From assembly GCA_964399165.1 (NCBI GenBank), contig CAYNPO010000004.1, positions 1-64,000 on the forward strand: DNA of 64,000 nucleotides. Direction: 5' to 3'. The notes below the pieces were generated by a model that worked only from the letters and a program-made list of their open reading frames with translations, did no database searches and was not told where the DNA came from. Below, in pieces: positions 19,770-28,412 of the stretch. The translations under genes were made by a program, and so were the position numbers. The DNA is from UBA6144 sp964399165. GTDB taxonomy: Bacteria > Bdellovibrionota > Bacteriovoracia > Bacteriovoracales > Bacteriovoracaceae. Every line of letters begins with the position of its first letter. Position 1 is the first letter of the stretch.

Positions 19770-20954
19770 TCACTTAACCATGCCGCGGGCGACGGTGCCT
19801 TCCTTGATCTCATGCTTAGAGGGGAAGCGGGACACCAGCTGCACGACCGCTTGGTCGGCATTCACTTGGATGACCACGCCCCGTCCCAGAAGGACATTGC
19901 CCCCCAGGTAATCGAAGAAGAAAAAGTCGAACCGTTGCCCTTTGTAGACTCCGGTGGAAAGGCCCTTGTCGATGATCACGAACTGCTTTTTGGGGGAGAC
20001 CTTGGTGACGGCCGCCTCCACGTCGTACTCCTTGAAGCTCTGGTCAACCAAGCGCACCTGCGCTTGTCCCTCCATCCGGCGGACCAAGGAGAGGGAGAGA
20101 AGCGAACCGGTGTCGTAGCTGGTGGCGTCCAGGACGGCCTGGTAACGGGCCTCTACCCGCCAACCTTTACCCCAGGCGAAATTGAAGCCGGCGTATGGAG
20201 CGAGGTACTCGCGGTTGATGGAGCGGAAGAGCTGTGTGCCCCCGGTGTTGACCTGGGGCTTGTTCTCGGGATCGTCGGTGTAGGCATCCTGCTCCAGGGA
20301 GTAAACGCCCTCAAGGCCCAGGACCAAGGCGAGATTTTTCCAAACCATGGCGGCTTCGCCTTGCCACCCCACTTCTCCGCTCTGGTCCTTGCCAGGGCGA
20401 CGGTAGCCGAGGCGCGCGGAAATGAAGTTTTGCCTTGGGTGTGCCCACGTGATGAGGGCGTTGACGCCAAAATCGCCCCCGTCATTGCCCAAAGCGAGAT
20501 TGGCGGTGGGGTCCGCGGGATCCAGGTCTTCGTTGGTATATGGGTTGAAGCGGTAAAACCCCTCGGCGGCATAATGGGTGCGGTTCACGGGTTTGAACGA
20601 ATAGAGGACGTTGAGCCCGATGGATTGGATCCCAGAAGCGGAAAGAGTTTCGGTCCCTTCAGCGGTAGCCACGTCAGCACGCACCTGCCGGAAGCTGGCC
20701 GAGAGTCCCAGCTGCAGGTCCTGGGTGGCGCCCCAACGGCCAGTGGCCTCGCCCTCCCAGTAAGAAAATCCCTCACCGTCATCGAACTCCCGCTTCTTGC
20801 CTTCTTCGTCATGCGGTACGGCGGAGTCCCAAGCGCGACCCGTGAACATGAGTTCATGGCCGCCCTTCAACAAGGTTTTCCCCCAGGGCACATAGACCGT
20901 GCCCTGTGCCCGGGCAATGGTGGAAAAGAGCAGCGCGAGGAGCAGGAGCCTCAT
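19770..20954 (-). CDS. Outer-membrane beta-barrel protein with C-terminal soluble domain
   Basis: The ATG at 20954 starts a signal peptide (MRLLLLALLFSTIARAQ) and overlaps the preceding stop as ATGA; the frame upstream to 21179 is the shadow of that gene. About 300 residues then alternate polar and hydrophobic or aromatic positions as in outer-membrane barrels (WGATQDLQLGLSASFRQV, NFISARLGYRRPG, YLAPYAGFNFAWGKGWRVEA). The last 75 residues (KKQFVIIDKGLSTGVYKGQ and on) form a small beta domain of the kind fused to envelope and FlgT-like proteins. Cargo or substrate is unknown. Confidence 0.75.
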   Translation of the reverse strand: MRLLLLALLFSTIARAQGTVYVPWGKTLLKGGHELMFTGRAWDSAVPHDEEGKKREFDDGEGFSYWEGEATGRWGATQDLQLGLSASFRQVRADVATAEGTETLSASGIQSIGLNVLYSFKPVNRTHYAAEGFYRFNPYTNEDLDPADPTANLALGNDGGDFGVNALITWAHPRQNFISARLGYRRPGKDQSGEVGWQGEAAMVWKNLALVLGLEGVYSLEQDAYTDDPENKPQVNTGGTQLFRSINREYLAPYAGFNFAWGKGWRVEARYQAVLDATSYDTGSLLSLSLVRRMEGQAQVRLVDQSFKEYDVEAAVTKVSPKKQFVIIDKGLSTGVYKGQRFDFFFFDYLGGNVLLGRGVVIQVNADQAVVQLVSRFPSKHEIKEGTVARGMVK

Positions 20955-21517
20955 GGGTTTGCCTCGAAAAGATGGAGGGCGGCTTGTTGGTACCAGACTC
21001 CCTGGTGCTTGCGGAAAAGGCACACGCCCTTCACAGGCAATTCGGTGCAATCCTGAAACTCCCGGCTGGCCACCTCCATCGCAGCATGGAGGGAGGTGGG
21101 CTCCACGAAGCGCCCGATGGTGAGGAACTTCTTGTCGCCTCTGGGACGCTTGTCTCGGTTCCCGATATGGTCCTTGCACACCTGCACGAGGGCCTCCTCG
21201 CAGTGGAGGAAGTCCGCCTGTTGTTCAGGATTCAGGTGCAGGAGGCTACGGCCCCCGTGCGTGTAAACATCCACGCCAGTGAACCGCACGCTTAGATTTC
21301 CCCCGTGCCCATAAAAGAACGATTCGAGTTCTTCGGTGATCTCCTGCTCCAGACCCGCAAGTTCCACCTGTTCCACCTCGAACGGTGCCACCAGCGGCAT
21401 GTGCACCGATGGGTTGGTGGCGACCTTCTCGTCGAAGCGACCGCGAAAGCTCTGGATCTTGCGCGCGAAGGAATTGTCTTCATGGAACGTGAGCCCCACG
21501 AACAACTTAGTCTGCAT
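20951..21517 (-). CDS. 2'-5' RNA ligase-like (2H phosphoesterase) family protein
   Basis: The 188 residues start KLFVGLTFHEDNSFARKIQSFRGRF, typical of 2'-5' RNA ligase-like proteins, with the first motif as SVHMPLVAPFEV. The second motif, normally H-x-T-L, reads KKFLTIGRF: the second catalytic His seems to be replaced. The protein may therefore bind RNA or nucleotide without the usual phosphoesterase chemistry, or use another residue. It sits between eno (6-nt gap) and the outer-membrane protein gene (ATGA overlap). Confidence 0.68.
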   Translation of the reverse strand: MQTKLFVGLTFHEDNSFARKIQSFRGRFDEKVATNPSVHMPLVAPFEVEQVELAGLEQEITEELESFFYGHGGNLSVRFTGVDVYTHGGRSLLHLNPEQQADFLHCEEALVQVCKDHIGNRDKRPRGDKKFLTIGRFVEPTSLHAAMEVASREFQDCTELPVKGVCLFRKHQGVWYQQAALHLFEANP

Positions 21518-21523
21518 TCCGCT

Positions 21524-22810
21524 TCACCGTACCGGCGTGTAGATGGCGGCGGAACCCAGCTCTTCCTCGATCCGCAACAGTTGGTTGTACTTCTCGATGC
21601 GGTCGGAGCGCGACGCGGATCCCGTCTTGATATGGCCCGCGCCGCAGGCCACCGCCAAGTCGGCGATGAAGGCGTCGGCGGTCTCCCCCGAGCGGTGGGA
21701 GATGATGGCCTTGAAGCCGGCTTTGTAAGCCAGGGCCAGAGTGTCGAAAGTCTCGGAGAGCGAGCCGATCTGGTTGACCTTCACGAGAATGGCGTTAGCC
21801 TCTTTCTGCTCGATGCCGCGCTGGAGGATTTTGGCGTTGGTCACGAACAGGTCGTCGCCCACCGTGGCGATGCGCCCACCCAGAGCGGCGTTGAGTTTGA
21901 CCCAGCCAGCGCGGTCGCCTTCGTCCAGGCCGTCCTCGATGGAGTACACGGGGGCCAAGGACATTAGCCGCTCGTAATAACCGATCATCTCCTCGGAGGA
22001 CCACTCACGGCCCTGCATGACGTACCTCTTCTTGCCTTCGTCCCAGAACTCGCTGGCGGCGCAGTCCAGCGAGAGGGACATGTCCACGCCCGGACGGTAG
22101 CCCGCCTTGGTGATGGCGGATAGGATGCACTCGATGGCCTCTTCGTGGTTGGCCAGGTCGGGGGCGAAACCACCCTCGTCACCCACGTTGGTGGAGTGAC
22201 CTTTGTCGTGGAGGACTTTCTTCAGGTGGTGAAAAACTTCCACGCCGGCGCGCAGGTTCTCGCCGAAGGAGGCCTTCATGTGGGGAACGATCATGAACTC
22301 CTGGATGTCCAGGTTGTTGGAGGCGTGGGCCCCGCCGTTGATGATGTTCATGAGCGGGGTCGGGAGCCGCGTCTTACCGTCCGGAGTGGGTACGCGCAGG
22401 TTCTCGGAGAGGTAACGGTAGAGGGGCTTCCCCGCTTCCAGGGCAGCCGCGCGGCAAGCCGCCATGGAGACCCCCAGGATGGCGTTGGCGCCCAGTTTTT
22501 CCTTGTTCTCAGTTCCGTCCAGCGCCAACATGGCGCCGTCCAGGCCCCGCTGGTCCGTCACGTCCTTGCCCACTAGGACAGGTGCGATGGCCGAGTTGAT
22601 GTTGGCCACCGCCTTGGTCACGCCCTTGCCCATCCAGCGGCTCTTGTCGCCGTCGCGAAGCTCGAGGGCCTCACGCTTACCCGTGGAGGCGCCGGACGGC
22701 ACCGAGGCTCGCCCCAGTTTGCCCGAGACGGTCACAACGTCCACCTCCACCGTGGGGTTGCCCCGGGAGTCCAGGATTTGACGGGCGTGAATGCGGGCGA
22801 TCTTCGTCAC
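21524..22810 (-). CDS. eno: Enolase
   Basis: The 428 residues are the normal bacterial length. It converts 2-phosphoglycerate to phosphoenolpyruvate. Recognisable blocks are ARQILDSRGNPTVEVDV at the N-terminus, GASTGKREALELRDGD, NGGAHASNNLDIQEFM, the catalytic GDEGGFAPDL, SIEDGLDE and the signature ILVKVNQIGSLSET, then SHRSGETAD. It starts with GTG at 22810 preceded by AAGGAG. It is followed 6 nt later by the 2H gene. Confidence 0.98.
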   Translation of the reverse strand: MTKIARIHARQILDSRGNPTVEVDVVTVSGKLGRASVPSGASTGKREALELRDGDKSRWMGKGVTKAVANINSAIAPVLVGKDVTDQRGLDGAMLALDGTENKEKLGANAILGVSMAACRAAALEAGKPLYRYLSENLRVPTPDGKTRLPTPLMNIINGGAHASNNLDIQEFMIVPHMKASFGENLRAGVEVFHHLKKVLHDKGHSTNVGDEGGFAPDLANHEEAIECILSAITKAGYRPGVDMSLSLDCAASEFWDEGKKRYVMQGREWSSEEMIGYYERLMSLAPVYSIEDGLDEGDRAGWVKLNAALGGRIATVGDDLFVTNAKILQRGIEQKEANAILVKVNQIGSLSETFDTLALAYKAGFKAIISHRSGETADAFIADLAVACGAGHIKTGSASRSDRIEKYNQLLRIEEELGSAAIYTPVR

Positions 22811-22868
22811 GGGAGCTCCTTGGTGGGTGGAGCTCCATTCTAGACGGCCCGAGGGGGCTTTCCAAGCC

Positions 22869-24011
22869 TCAGGCGGCTTTTTTCTGGCCGGCTACGAGGA
22901 GGGGCACGGCCCAGTCCGGGGATTTGAAGTTGGTCTTGGGGAAGGGCAGCTTGTTGGCCACGAACTCCTCGAAGAACGTGGGCACGTAACCAGTGGGCAC
23001 CATCTGGCCCACGAAGCGGCCATTCTCGTCCTTGCCGGTTTGGACCCACCGGAAGATGTCTCGCACCACGTAACGCCCGTGTTCATCCACGCCCAGAACT
23101 TCAGAAATGTGCGAAGTCCGGCGCCCCCCGTCATGATAGCGGGCGCACTGAACGATCAACTGCAGGGCGCTGCCTACCATCTTGCGGATGGCGTCAGGGG
23201 GGATCTTGGTCTCGCCCATCAGGCAGAGGGTTTCCAATCGCGTACAGGCGTCCACGGGAGTATTCGCATGCACCGTGCCCATGGAGCCGTCGTGGCCCGT
23301 GCCCATGGCGTTGAGCAGGTCCAATGCCTCAGGGCCGCGCACCTCACCCACGATGATGCGGTCCGGGCGCAAACGCAGGGCAGACTCCATCAGGTCGCGG
23401 ATGGTGACCGGCTTGACGTTCATCTCGGGGTTGCCTTTCCTGGTCTCGAAGCGCACTACGTGATCGGCCTTGACTTGCAGTTCGGCGGCGTCCTCGATGA
23501 TCAGCAGGCGCTGGTGCTTGGGCATGCGGCCCGCCAACACATTCAGCATGGTGGTTTTACCGGACCCCGTACCGCCACTCACCAGGGTGTTCTTTCCAAG
23601 GTACATGCAGCAGTCCAAGAAGCGCGCCCCTTCCGGGGAGAGCGAGCCGAACGCGATGAGGTCCTTGAGAGTGAGCTTCTCCTCGGAGAATTTGCGGATC
23701 GCCACCGTGACCCCGCAACGGGCCATGGGCGGGATCACCACCGCGATACGCGAGCCGTCTGGCAGCCGCGCGTCCAGGCGGGGATTGTCCGCGTCGATCA
23801 CCCGTCCCACCGACTGGGCGATGGCGCGCATGGAGGCCATGAGGGCCTCCTCATCGCTGAAGCGGTTGGGCACGCGGGAGACCATGCCCTTTTTCTCGAC
23901 GAAAATGTCCTGGTGGCCGTTGATCATGATCTCGGACACGGAGGGGTCTTTCAGCAGGTCGCCGATCGGTGAGAGGAAGTTGGCAATCGCGTCCCGGAAG
24001 ATGTCAGACAT
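22869..24011 (-). CDS. cpaF: CpaF/VirB11-type secretion or pilus ATPase
   Basis: This is a type II/IV secretion superfamily hexameric ATPase of 380 residues. It has Walker A as SGGTGSGKTTMLN, an Asp box around RPDRIIVGEVRGPEALDLL and the His box MGTVHAN. The N-terminal SVSEIMINGHQDIFVEKKG is typical of CpaF. In Flp/Tad pili CpaF drives pilin assembly, but no cpa/tad neighbour is present. The genes beside it are a cupredoxin (9-nt gap) and eno. It may be an orphan serving a distant pilus locus, or have another role such as gliding or secretion. Confidence 0.88.
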   Translation of the reverse strand: MSDIFRDAIANFLSPIGDLLKDPSVSEIMINGHQDIFVEKKGMVSRVPNRFSDEEALMASMRAIAQSVGRVIDADNPRLDARLPDGSRIAVVIPPMARCGVTVAIRKFSEEKLTLKDLIAFGSLSPEGARFLDCCMYLGKNTLVSGGTGSGKTTMLNVLAGRMPKHQRLLIIEDAAELQVKADHVVRFETRKGNPEMNVKPVTIRDLMESALRLRPDRIIVGEVRGPEALDLLNAMGTGHDGSMGTVHANTPVDACTRLETLCLMGETKIPPDAIRKMVGSALQLIVQCARYHDGGRRTSHISEVLGVDEHGRYVVRDIFRWVQTGKDENGRFVGQMVPTGYVPTFFEEFVANKLPFPKTNFKSPDWAVPLLVAGQKKAA

Positions 24012-24020
24012 CGCGCTCCC

Positions 24021-24410
24021 TCAGTATTCCTTGGGGGTCCAGACTTCAGGATCGCTGGCAATCCCACGCCGCTGACGTTGGTCCTGACGCTGGAGCACGG
24101 TGATCTTCCCGTCATGTTTGCTGGAAGGGCAGTAAAAGGCGAAGGTGCCGGCCTGGTCGAAGGTGGTCTCGCCTTCCGTGATCTTCCCTTTGGTGGCCGC
24201 CAGGAAGACTTTGTGACCCTGGATGATAACGCAATCGGGGGTCTCCACTGTGGAGGTGACATAGAAGCGCACCTTCTCCCCTTGAAACACCGTTAGGTGT
24301 TTCGGGTAGTAGCCTTCCTTGGTGACGATGACAGACACCTCGCGCAGGGGCGATTTCTCGGCTGCATGGGCGCCGGCCATAAGGCCCAGGGCCAATAAAA
24401 ACGTTTTCAT
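24021..24410 (-). CDS. Secreted cupredoxin-domain protein
   Basis: The 129 residues carry a signal peptide (MKTFLLALGLMAGAHA) and a cupredoxin_1-like beta sandwich: SVIVTKEGYYPKHLTVFQGEKVRFYVTS and TFDQAGTFAFYCPSSKHDGKITV. Cys and His of FYCPSSKH match the copper-binding C-x(n)-H element, but the usual Met ligand is not evident, so copper binding is uncertain. A purple-copper or non-binding variant is possible. GGAGGGGGAAG precedes the ATG. It is probably periplasmic and co-transcribed with cpaF. Confidence 0.75.
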   Translation of the reverse strand: MKTFLLALGLMAGAHAAEKSPLREVSVIVTKEGYYPKHLTVFQGEKVRFYVTSTVETPDCVIIQGHKVFLAATKGKITEGETTFDQAGTFAFYCPSSKHDGKITVLQRQDQRQRRGIASDPEVWTPKEY

Positions 24411-24487
24411 CTTCCCCCTCCCGGAGGTTGTCCTTCAGGGGATTTATCGGCAATCGCCCGGGGAAACCTGAGTCGTCGGCAAGGTCC

Positions 24488-24799
24488 TCAGGAGGGAGTA
24501 AAGCGCAAAACCCCAAAGGCTGGCGTCTCGTAAGGATGTGTTTTCCGTAATGCCTCCAACGCCGCCGCCAGGTACTCGTCGGCACAGACCATCTCGACCT
24601 TCAATTCCCCGACGATTTCGGTTCGTCCTTGTTGGCCCTGGAAAGGTTGGCTGCCTTCCAAAGGCCGGTATTGCCCAATCCCAGCGCATTCCCAGCTGCA
24701 CCTGTCGTAGTTTCCAATCCGGCCTGCCCCCGCGGCAAACATTGCCTCTTTCACTCTCGAAGAATGCTGTTCCGGCACGTAAAAAAAGATCTGAACCAT
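24488..24799 (-). CDS. NIF3-like (YqfO/CutA-type) small protein
   Basis: The 103 residues match the CutA-like domain that is inserted in NIF3/YqfO proteins and also occurs alone. The start is VQIFFYVPEQHSSRVKEAMFAAGAGRIGNYDRCSW, with a conserved GQGRTE-like element (GQQGRTEIVGELKVEMVC) and the ending LRKTHPYETPAFGVL. Function is unknown; stand-alone copies may bind metal or small ligands. It is the first gene of the long minus run that ends at 16.75 kb. Confidence 0.82.
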   Translation of the reverse strand: MVQIFFYVPEQHSSRVKEAMFAAGAGRIGNYDRCSWECAGIGQYRPLEGSQPFQGQQGRTEIVGELKVEMVCADEYLAAALEALRKTHPYETPAFGVLRFTPS

Positions 24800-25011
24800 C
24801 CGCCCCTCCGAGTCCGCACGTCAGGATTTTTCTCACCGATTTTAGCATTCCTGCAGTGAATGAAGCGTCTTTCATGATGACCCAACAAAAACTTACAACT
24901 TCCTTGGTTCATGGTTTTGGTTGGACAGGAATGGGCCCCTCACGAAAAAATCTCGGAAGCTTCACCTGGGCTTGATCCCTTTATCAGGTAAACGTCATGG
25001 AGGATGACCAA

Positions 25012-25914
25012 ATGAAAATGATTTCAAAGACGCTCGCACTGGCCCTCGCCCTTAGCGTGGCCGGTAACGGCTACACCTGCACCGTGGACGGTTCAGAAGG
25101 CTTTTTGCCCGAGAACGACATGTACATCCCGACCAACGCCAAGAGCGTCAGCACCGTGGACGAGGCTACCTTCAACTCCGTCATCGACAAAGTTGAAACC
25201 CTCTACGCACCGGTCATCGCCTCCGCAGGCGCCAAGCTGTCCGTGGTCCGTAACTGGACCGACGGCACCGTGAACGCCTACGCTTCCCGCAGCGGCAGCA
25301 CCTGGGTAGTTCAAATGTTCGGCGGCCTCGCCCGCCATGAGACCATCACCGCTGACGGCCTCGCCCTGGTCGTTTGCCACGAGCTGGGCCACCACATCGG
25401 CGGCGCACCCAAGAAAGGCGCTGGCGGCGGCTGGTGGGGCGGCGGCGCCTCCAGCTGGGCTTCCAACGAAGGCCAGTCCGACTACTTCGCCAACCTCAAG
25501 TGCCTGCGCAAAGTGTGGCTGAACGACGACAACGCCGCCATCGTACGTGCCATGGAAGTGCCTGAGACTCTCAGCGCCGCTTGCGCCAACGCCTTCCGCA
25601 ACGCCGACGAGAGCGCCATTTGCGTCCGCGGCGGCATGGCCGGCATGTCCGTGGCCAAGCTGTTCCAGGCCCTCCGCAACGCTCCCACCGCCCCCGCTTT
25701 CGACACCCCTGACCGCGGCGTCGTGACCCGCACCAATGATGCCCACCCTGCTTATCAGTGCCGCCTGGACACCTACTTCCAGGGCTCACTGTGCGAGGTC
25801 GCCGACAACGTCGACGTCAGCGACTCCGACGAGAAGGCCGGCACCTGCCACCCCGCCAGCGGCCACACCATCGGCGCCCGCCCCCTGTGCTGGTTCAAGC
25901 CAGCTGCCATCTAA
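25012..25914 (+). CDS. Secreted HExxH metallopeptidase-like protein, paralog 1
   Basis: The 300 residues have a signal peptide (MKMISKTLALALALSVAG) and a putative zinc site: H123-E124-x-x-H127 in VVCHELGHHIGG, with E153 of EGQSDY as likely third ligand (gluzincin-like spacing). Eight cysteines (CHE, KCLR, ACAN, ICVR, QCRLDT, LCEV, TCHP, LCWF) are conserved in paralogs 2 and 3. A Gly/Trp insert (about 138-149) is unique to this copy. GGAGGAT spaces best to the ATG at 25012; 24997 is also open. It is followed by its own strong terminator, so it is a separate unit. Substrate unknown. Confidence 0.82.
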   Translation: MKMISKTLALALALSVAGNGYTCTVDGSEGFLPENDMYIPTNAKSVSTVDEATFNSVIDKVETLYAPVIASAGAKLSVVRNWTDGTVNAYASRSGSTWVVQMFGGLARHETITADGLALVVCHELGHHIGGAPKKGAGGGWWGGGASSWASNEGQSDYFANLKCLRKVWLNDDNAAIVRAMEVPETLSAACANAFRNADESAICVRGGMAGMSVAKLFQALRNAPTAPAFDTPDRGVVTRTNDAHPAYQCRLDTYFQGSLCEVADNVDVSDSDEKAGTCHPASGHTIGARPLCWFKPAAI

Positions 25915-25936
25915 GTTCCCAGACAGCTTGATCCCG

Positions 25937-25967
25937 AAAGGGCGCCGAAAGGCGCCCTTTCTTTTTT
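25937..25967 (+). terminator. Strong intrinsic terminator after paralog 1
   Basis: AAAGGGCGCC and GGCGCCCTTT form a perfect 10-bp stem closed by a GAAA tetraloop, followed by CTTTTTT. It separates paralog 1 from the downstream four-gene unit. Confidence 0.95.
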
Positions 25968-26003
25968 ACACCGTTCCTCCTGGCTCCACTGGCGGATGTT
26001 ACA

Positions 26004-26825
26004 GTGCGGCCCGTGAAAAGCACTTTCCCTACCCTATTCCTCGTGGGTCTGGCTTTGGTCGAAGCCCAGGCTTGCCCTCTCGAAGGGTTCAGCTTGGCGA
26101 CCGAGGAGGAACGCTTCCACCGAACCGTGGACCGCTTGGAGGCCCTCTACGCGCCTGAAGTCGCGGCGAGGGGGGGCGTCCTCTCCATCTCACGGCAATG
26201 GGGCCATGGCTTTGCGGACGGCTACGCCTGGCGCCGGAACGCCGATTGGCGGATTGTGCTGTACGGAGGCGCCACGCCGCACCCCGAACTCACGGAAGAC
26301 GCCTCCGCCTTGATCGTGTGCCACGAGATCGGTCACCACCTGGGGGGCGCCCCCCTCGTGCCCGAGATCGCTCTTTCCAGCGAAGGCCAGGCCGACTACT
26401 TCGCCACTGCCAAATGCCTGCGGCGCCTGTGGGCCCACGAAGACAACGCCAGCGCCATCGCGGGACTGGAAATCCCCGCGGCCGTCTCCACGGCTTGTGC
26501 CTCCACGCCCGCCCCTGCCCTGTGCGCCCGCTCCGCCATGGCCGGCCTCTCCTTCGCCAAGTTCTACAAGACCTTCGTCCCCTACGTGGAGGCCGAGCCG
26601 GCCCCCGATTTCTCCACGCCGGACACCAGCACCTACGATCCTGCCACCCTCGCGGCTTACCCCGGCTACCAATGCCGCCTGGACACGTTCTTCCAGGGGG
26701 CCCTCTGCCCCGTGCCGGCCCACGAGGCGTTCAGTGATGCCGATGAAACTATCGGCGCCTGCCACCCCTCCCGGGGCCACACCATCGGCAACCGTCCCGC
26801 CTGCTGGTACCTGTCCGCCCTATGA
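26004..26825 (+). CDS. Secreted HExxH metallopeptidase-like protein, paralog 2
   Basis: The 273 residues begin with GTG and a signal peptide (about 1-24, ending ALVEAQA). The zinc motif H107-E108-x-x-H111 lies in IVCHEIGHHLGG, with E127 of EGQADYF 20 residues on. The family blocks KCLRRLW, YQCRLDTFFQGALC and ACHPSRGHTIGNRPACWY are all present, as are all eight conserved cysteines. A GTG at 26013 is an alternative start. Its stop overlaps the start of paralog 3 as ATGA. Likely periplasmic or exported. Confidence 0.82.
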   Translation: MRPVKSTFPTLFLVGLALVEAQACPLEGFSLATEEERFHRTVDRLEALYAPEVAARGGVLSISRQWGHGFADGYAWRRNADWRIVLYGGATPHPELTEDASALIVCHEIGHHLGGAPLVPEIALSSEGQADYFATAKCLRRLWAHEDNASAIAGLEIPAAVSTACASTPAPALCARSAMAGLSFAKFYKTFVPYVEAEPAPDFSTPDTSTYDPATLAAYPGYQCRLDTFFQGALCPVPAHEAFSDADETIGACHPSRGHTIGNRPACWYLSAL

Positions 26826-27679
26826 AAAACCTGTTCACGCTCGTCTTACTGACTACCTTGACGGCACCGGCCTTAGGACCCCGGCTGGGCCATGGGATCG
26901 TGCCCGAGAACGACTTGCGCATTCCCGTGGGCAGCAAGGCCAACATCAGCGAGCGAAAGTTCAATGCCATCATTGACCGCGCGGAAGCCATATACGGTCC
27001 ACGCGCCACCGCGCTCGGTAGCGAACTCTCCATCCACCGTTACTGGGAAAGTCCAAGCGTGAACGCGTACGCCTACCGTGACGACAAATGGCGCATCCTG
27101 ATGCTAGGAGGCATGGCCCGCCACCGTGACCTTACGCCCGATGGGTTCAGTTTGGTGGTCTGCCACGAGATCGGCCACCACTTCGGCGGCTTCCCGGTCA
27201 AGGAGGACAAGGGCGGCGTGTCCGTCGAGGGACAAGCTGACTATTATGGCGTGCTCAAATGCCTGCGCACCTTGTGGGCGAGGGATGACCACGCCCACAT
27301 CATCGGCGACCAGGAAGTCCCCAGTGCCCTTTACGACGCCTGCGCGGCCGCGGAAGGCAGCATCGACAAGCACCTATGCCTGCGCAGCGGACTGGCCGCA
27401 CTCTCCTTCGGCAAAGTCCTCAAGGCCACCGCCAGTGCGACGACCCCGCTCCCCACCGTGGAGACCCCCGATGCCAGCGTGGCGGAAACGACCGCCATGG
27501 ATTACCCGGGCATCCAATGCCGTCTGGACACCTACATCCAGGCGAGCCTCTGCAGTTCCCCCCTCGAAGAAGAAACCAGCGCCTCCGATGAGCGCGCGGG
27601 GACTTGCCACGAAGCCAACGGCCACACCGCGGGCCTGCGGCCACCCTGCTGGTTCCGTCCATCCAACTCGACCCTGTAA
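26822..27679 (+). CDS. Secreted HExxH metallopeptidase-like protein, paralog 3
   Basis: The 285 residues have a signal peptide (MKNLFTLVLLTTLTAPALG). H115-E116-x-x-H119 lies in VVCHEIGHHFGG, with E136 of EGQADYY as probable third ligand. The N-terminal HGIVPENDLRIPV matches the start of mature paralog 1 (GFLPENDMYIPT), so 1 and 3 are the closer pair. All eight cysteines are kept (final blocks QCRLDTYIQASLC, TCHEANGHT, PCWF). There is no clear Shine-Dalgarno, so translation is probably coupled to paralog 2 by the 4-nt overlap. Confidence 0.82.
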   Translation: MKNLFTLVLLTTLTAPALGPRLGHGIVPENDLRIPVGSKANISERKFNAIIDRAEAIYGPRATALGSELSIHRYWESPSVNAYAYRDDKWRILMLGGMARHRDLTPDGFSLVVCHEIGHHFGGFPVKEDKGGVSVEGQADYYGVLKCLRTLWARDDHAHIIGDQEVPSALYDACAAAEGSIDKHLCLRSGLAALSFGKVLKATASATTPLPTVETPDASVAETTAMDYPGIQCRLDTYIQASLCSSPLEEETSASDERAGTCHEANGHTAGLRPPCWFRPSNSTL

Positions 27680-27755
27680 TCTTTTCCGGGCATCCCCTCC
27701 CGCCCGAGAACCGGCCTACTATTCTCCGACCAAGAACCATCCAACGGAGAACACC

Positions 27756-28409
27756 ATGCGCCTGCCCTTCGGCCTTGCCCTCGCCCTCATGAGTACCCAA
27801 GCGGCGGCCATCACCCTCCCATTGGTCTCCCAAGGCGGACAACGGCAACTCTCGCTGAAAGTGGCGGTGGTGGAGGGGTCGGGATGGGACGCGGACTCCG
27901 TCACGCAGCAAATGAACAAGGTGAACCGTATCCTATCCCAGTGCCGAGTGCAGTTTCAAAACGTCGAGGCCGTCTCCTTGGCTTTTTCCCCCACTGTGGA
28001 CGGGCAAGGCTACATGATGAGCGTCGGCCAGGAACTTAACCTATCCGGCTTCCGCTTACCGCGCGAGCCCATCATGGTGTTCACCGGCGAGATGGGCGGC
28101 GCCTTCGCCCCTATGGCCGGCACCGGCGGCCTCTCCATCCCCACCCTGCGCATGAACGGCGCGCCGGAGATGGTGCGGGATTCCTTGGAGAACCTGGTCA
28201 TCATCATGGCCGCCGCCCGCTCGCCAGAGATGATGGCCCGGGACTACAGTCCCGTGGCCCACGAACTCATGCACGTGCTGCTCAATACTTCTCACACCAC
28301 TTTCAAAAATCTCATGGGGGATGAGCGCAGCGGGGTAGACGCTACTCTGACTACCGGGCAATGCGAGACGCTGCACTCAAGCCCGTTGCTCGCGCAACTG
28401 GCCCTCTGA
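27756..28409 (+). CDS. Secreted metzincin-like putative metallopeptidase
   Basis: The 217 residues have a signal peptide (MRLPFGLALALMSTQAAA). This gene is not a paralog of its neighbours. It carries H169-E170-x-x-H173 in HELMHVLLNTSH with a further His at 180, then NLMGD ten or so residues later. That resembles the metzincin arrangement (HExxHxxGxxH plus a Met-turn), but has one residue too many before the third His and no Gly. GGAG precedes the ATG. It starts 76 nt after paralog 3 and ends 3 nt before paralog 4, so it belongs to the same unit. Function unknown. Confidence 0.75.
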   Translation: MRLPFGLALALMSTQAAAITLPLVSQGGQRQLSLKVAVVEGSGWDADSVTQQMNKVNRILSQCRVQFQNVEAVSLAFSPTVDGQGYMMSVGQELNLSGFRLPREPIMVFTGEMGGAFAPMAGTGGLSIPTLRMNGAPEMVRDSLENLVIIMAAARSPEMMARDYSPVAHELMHVLLNTSHTTFKNLMGDERSGVDATLTTGQCETLHSSPLLAQLAL

Positions 28410-28412
28410 CCC

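Noticed and set aside
27126..27755. N-terminal extension of the 217-aa metzincin-like gene
   Set aside because: This stretch is out of frame with paralog 3, which is clearly coding there; the ATG at 27756 has GGAG and a signal peptide.
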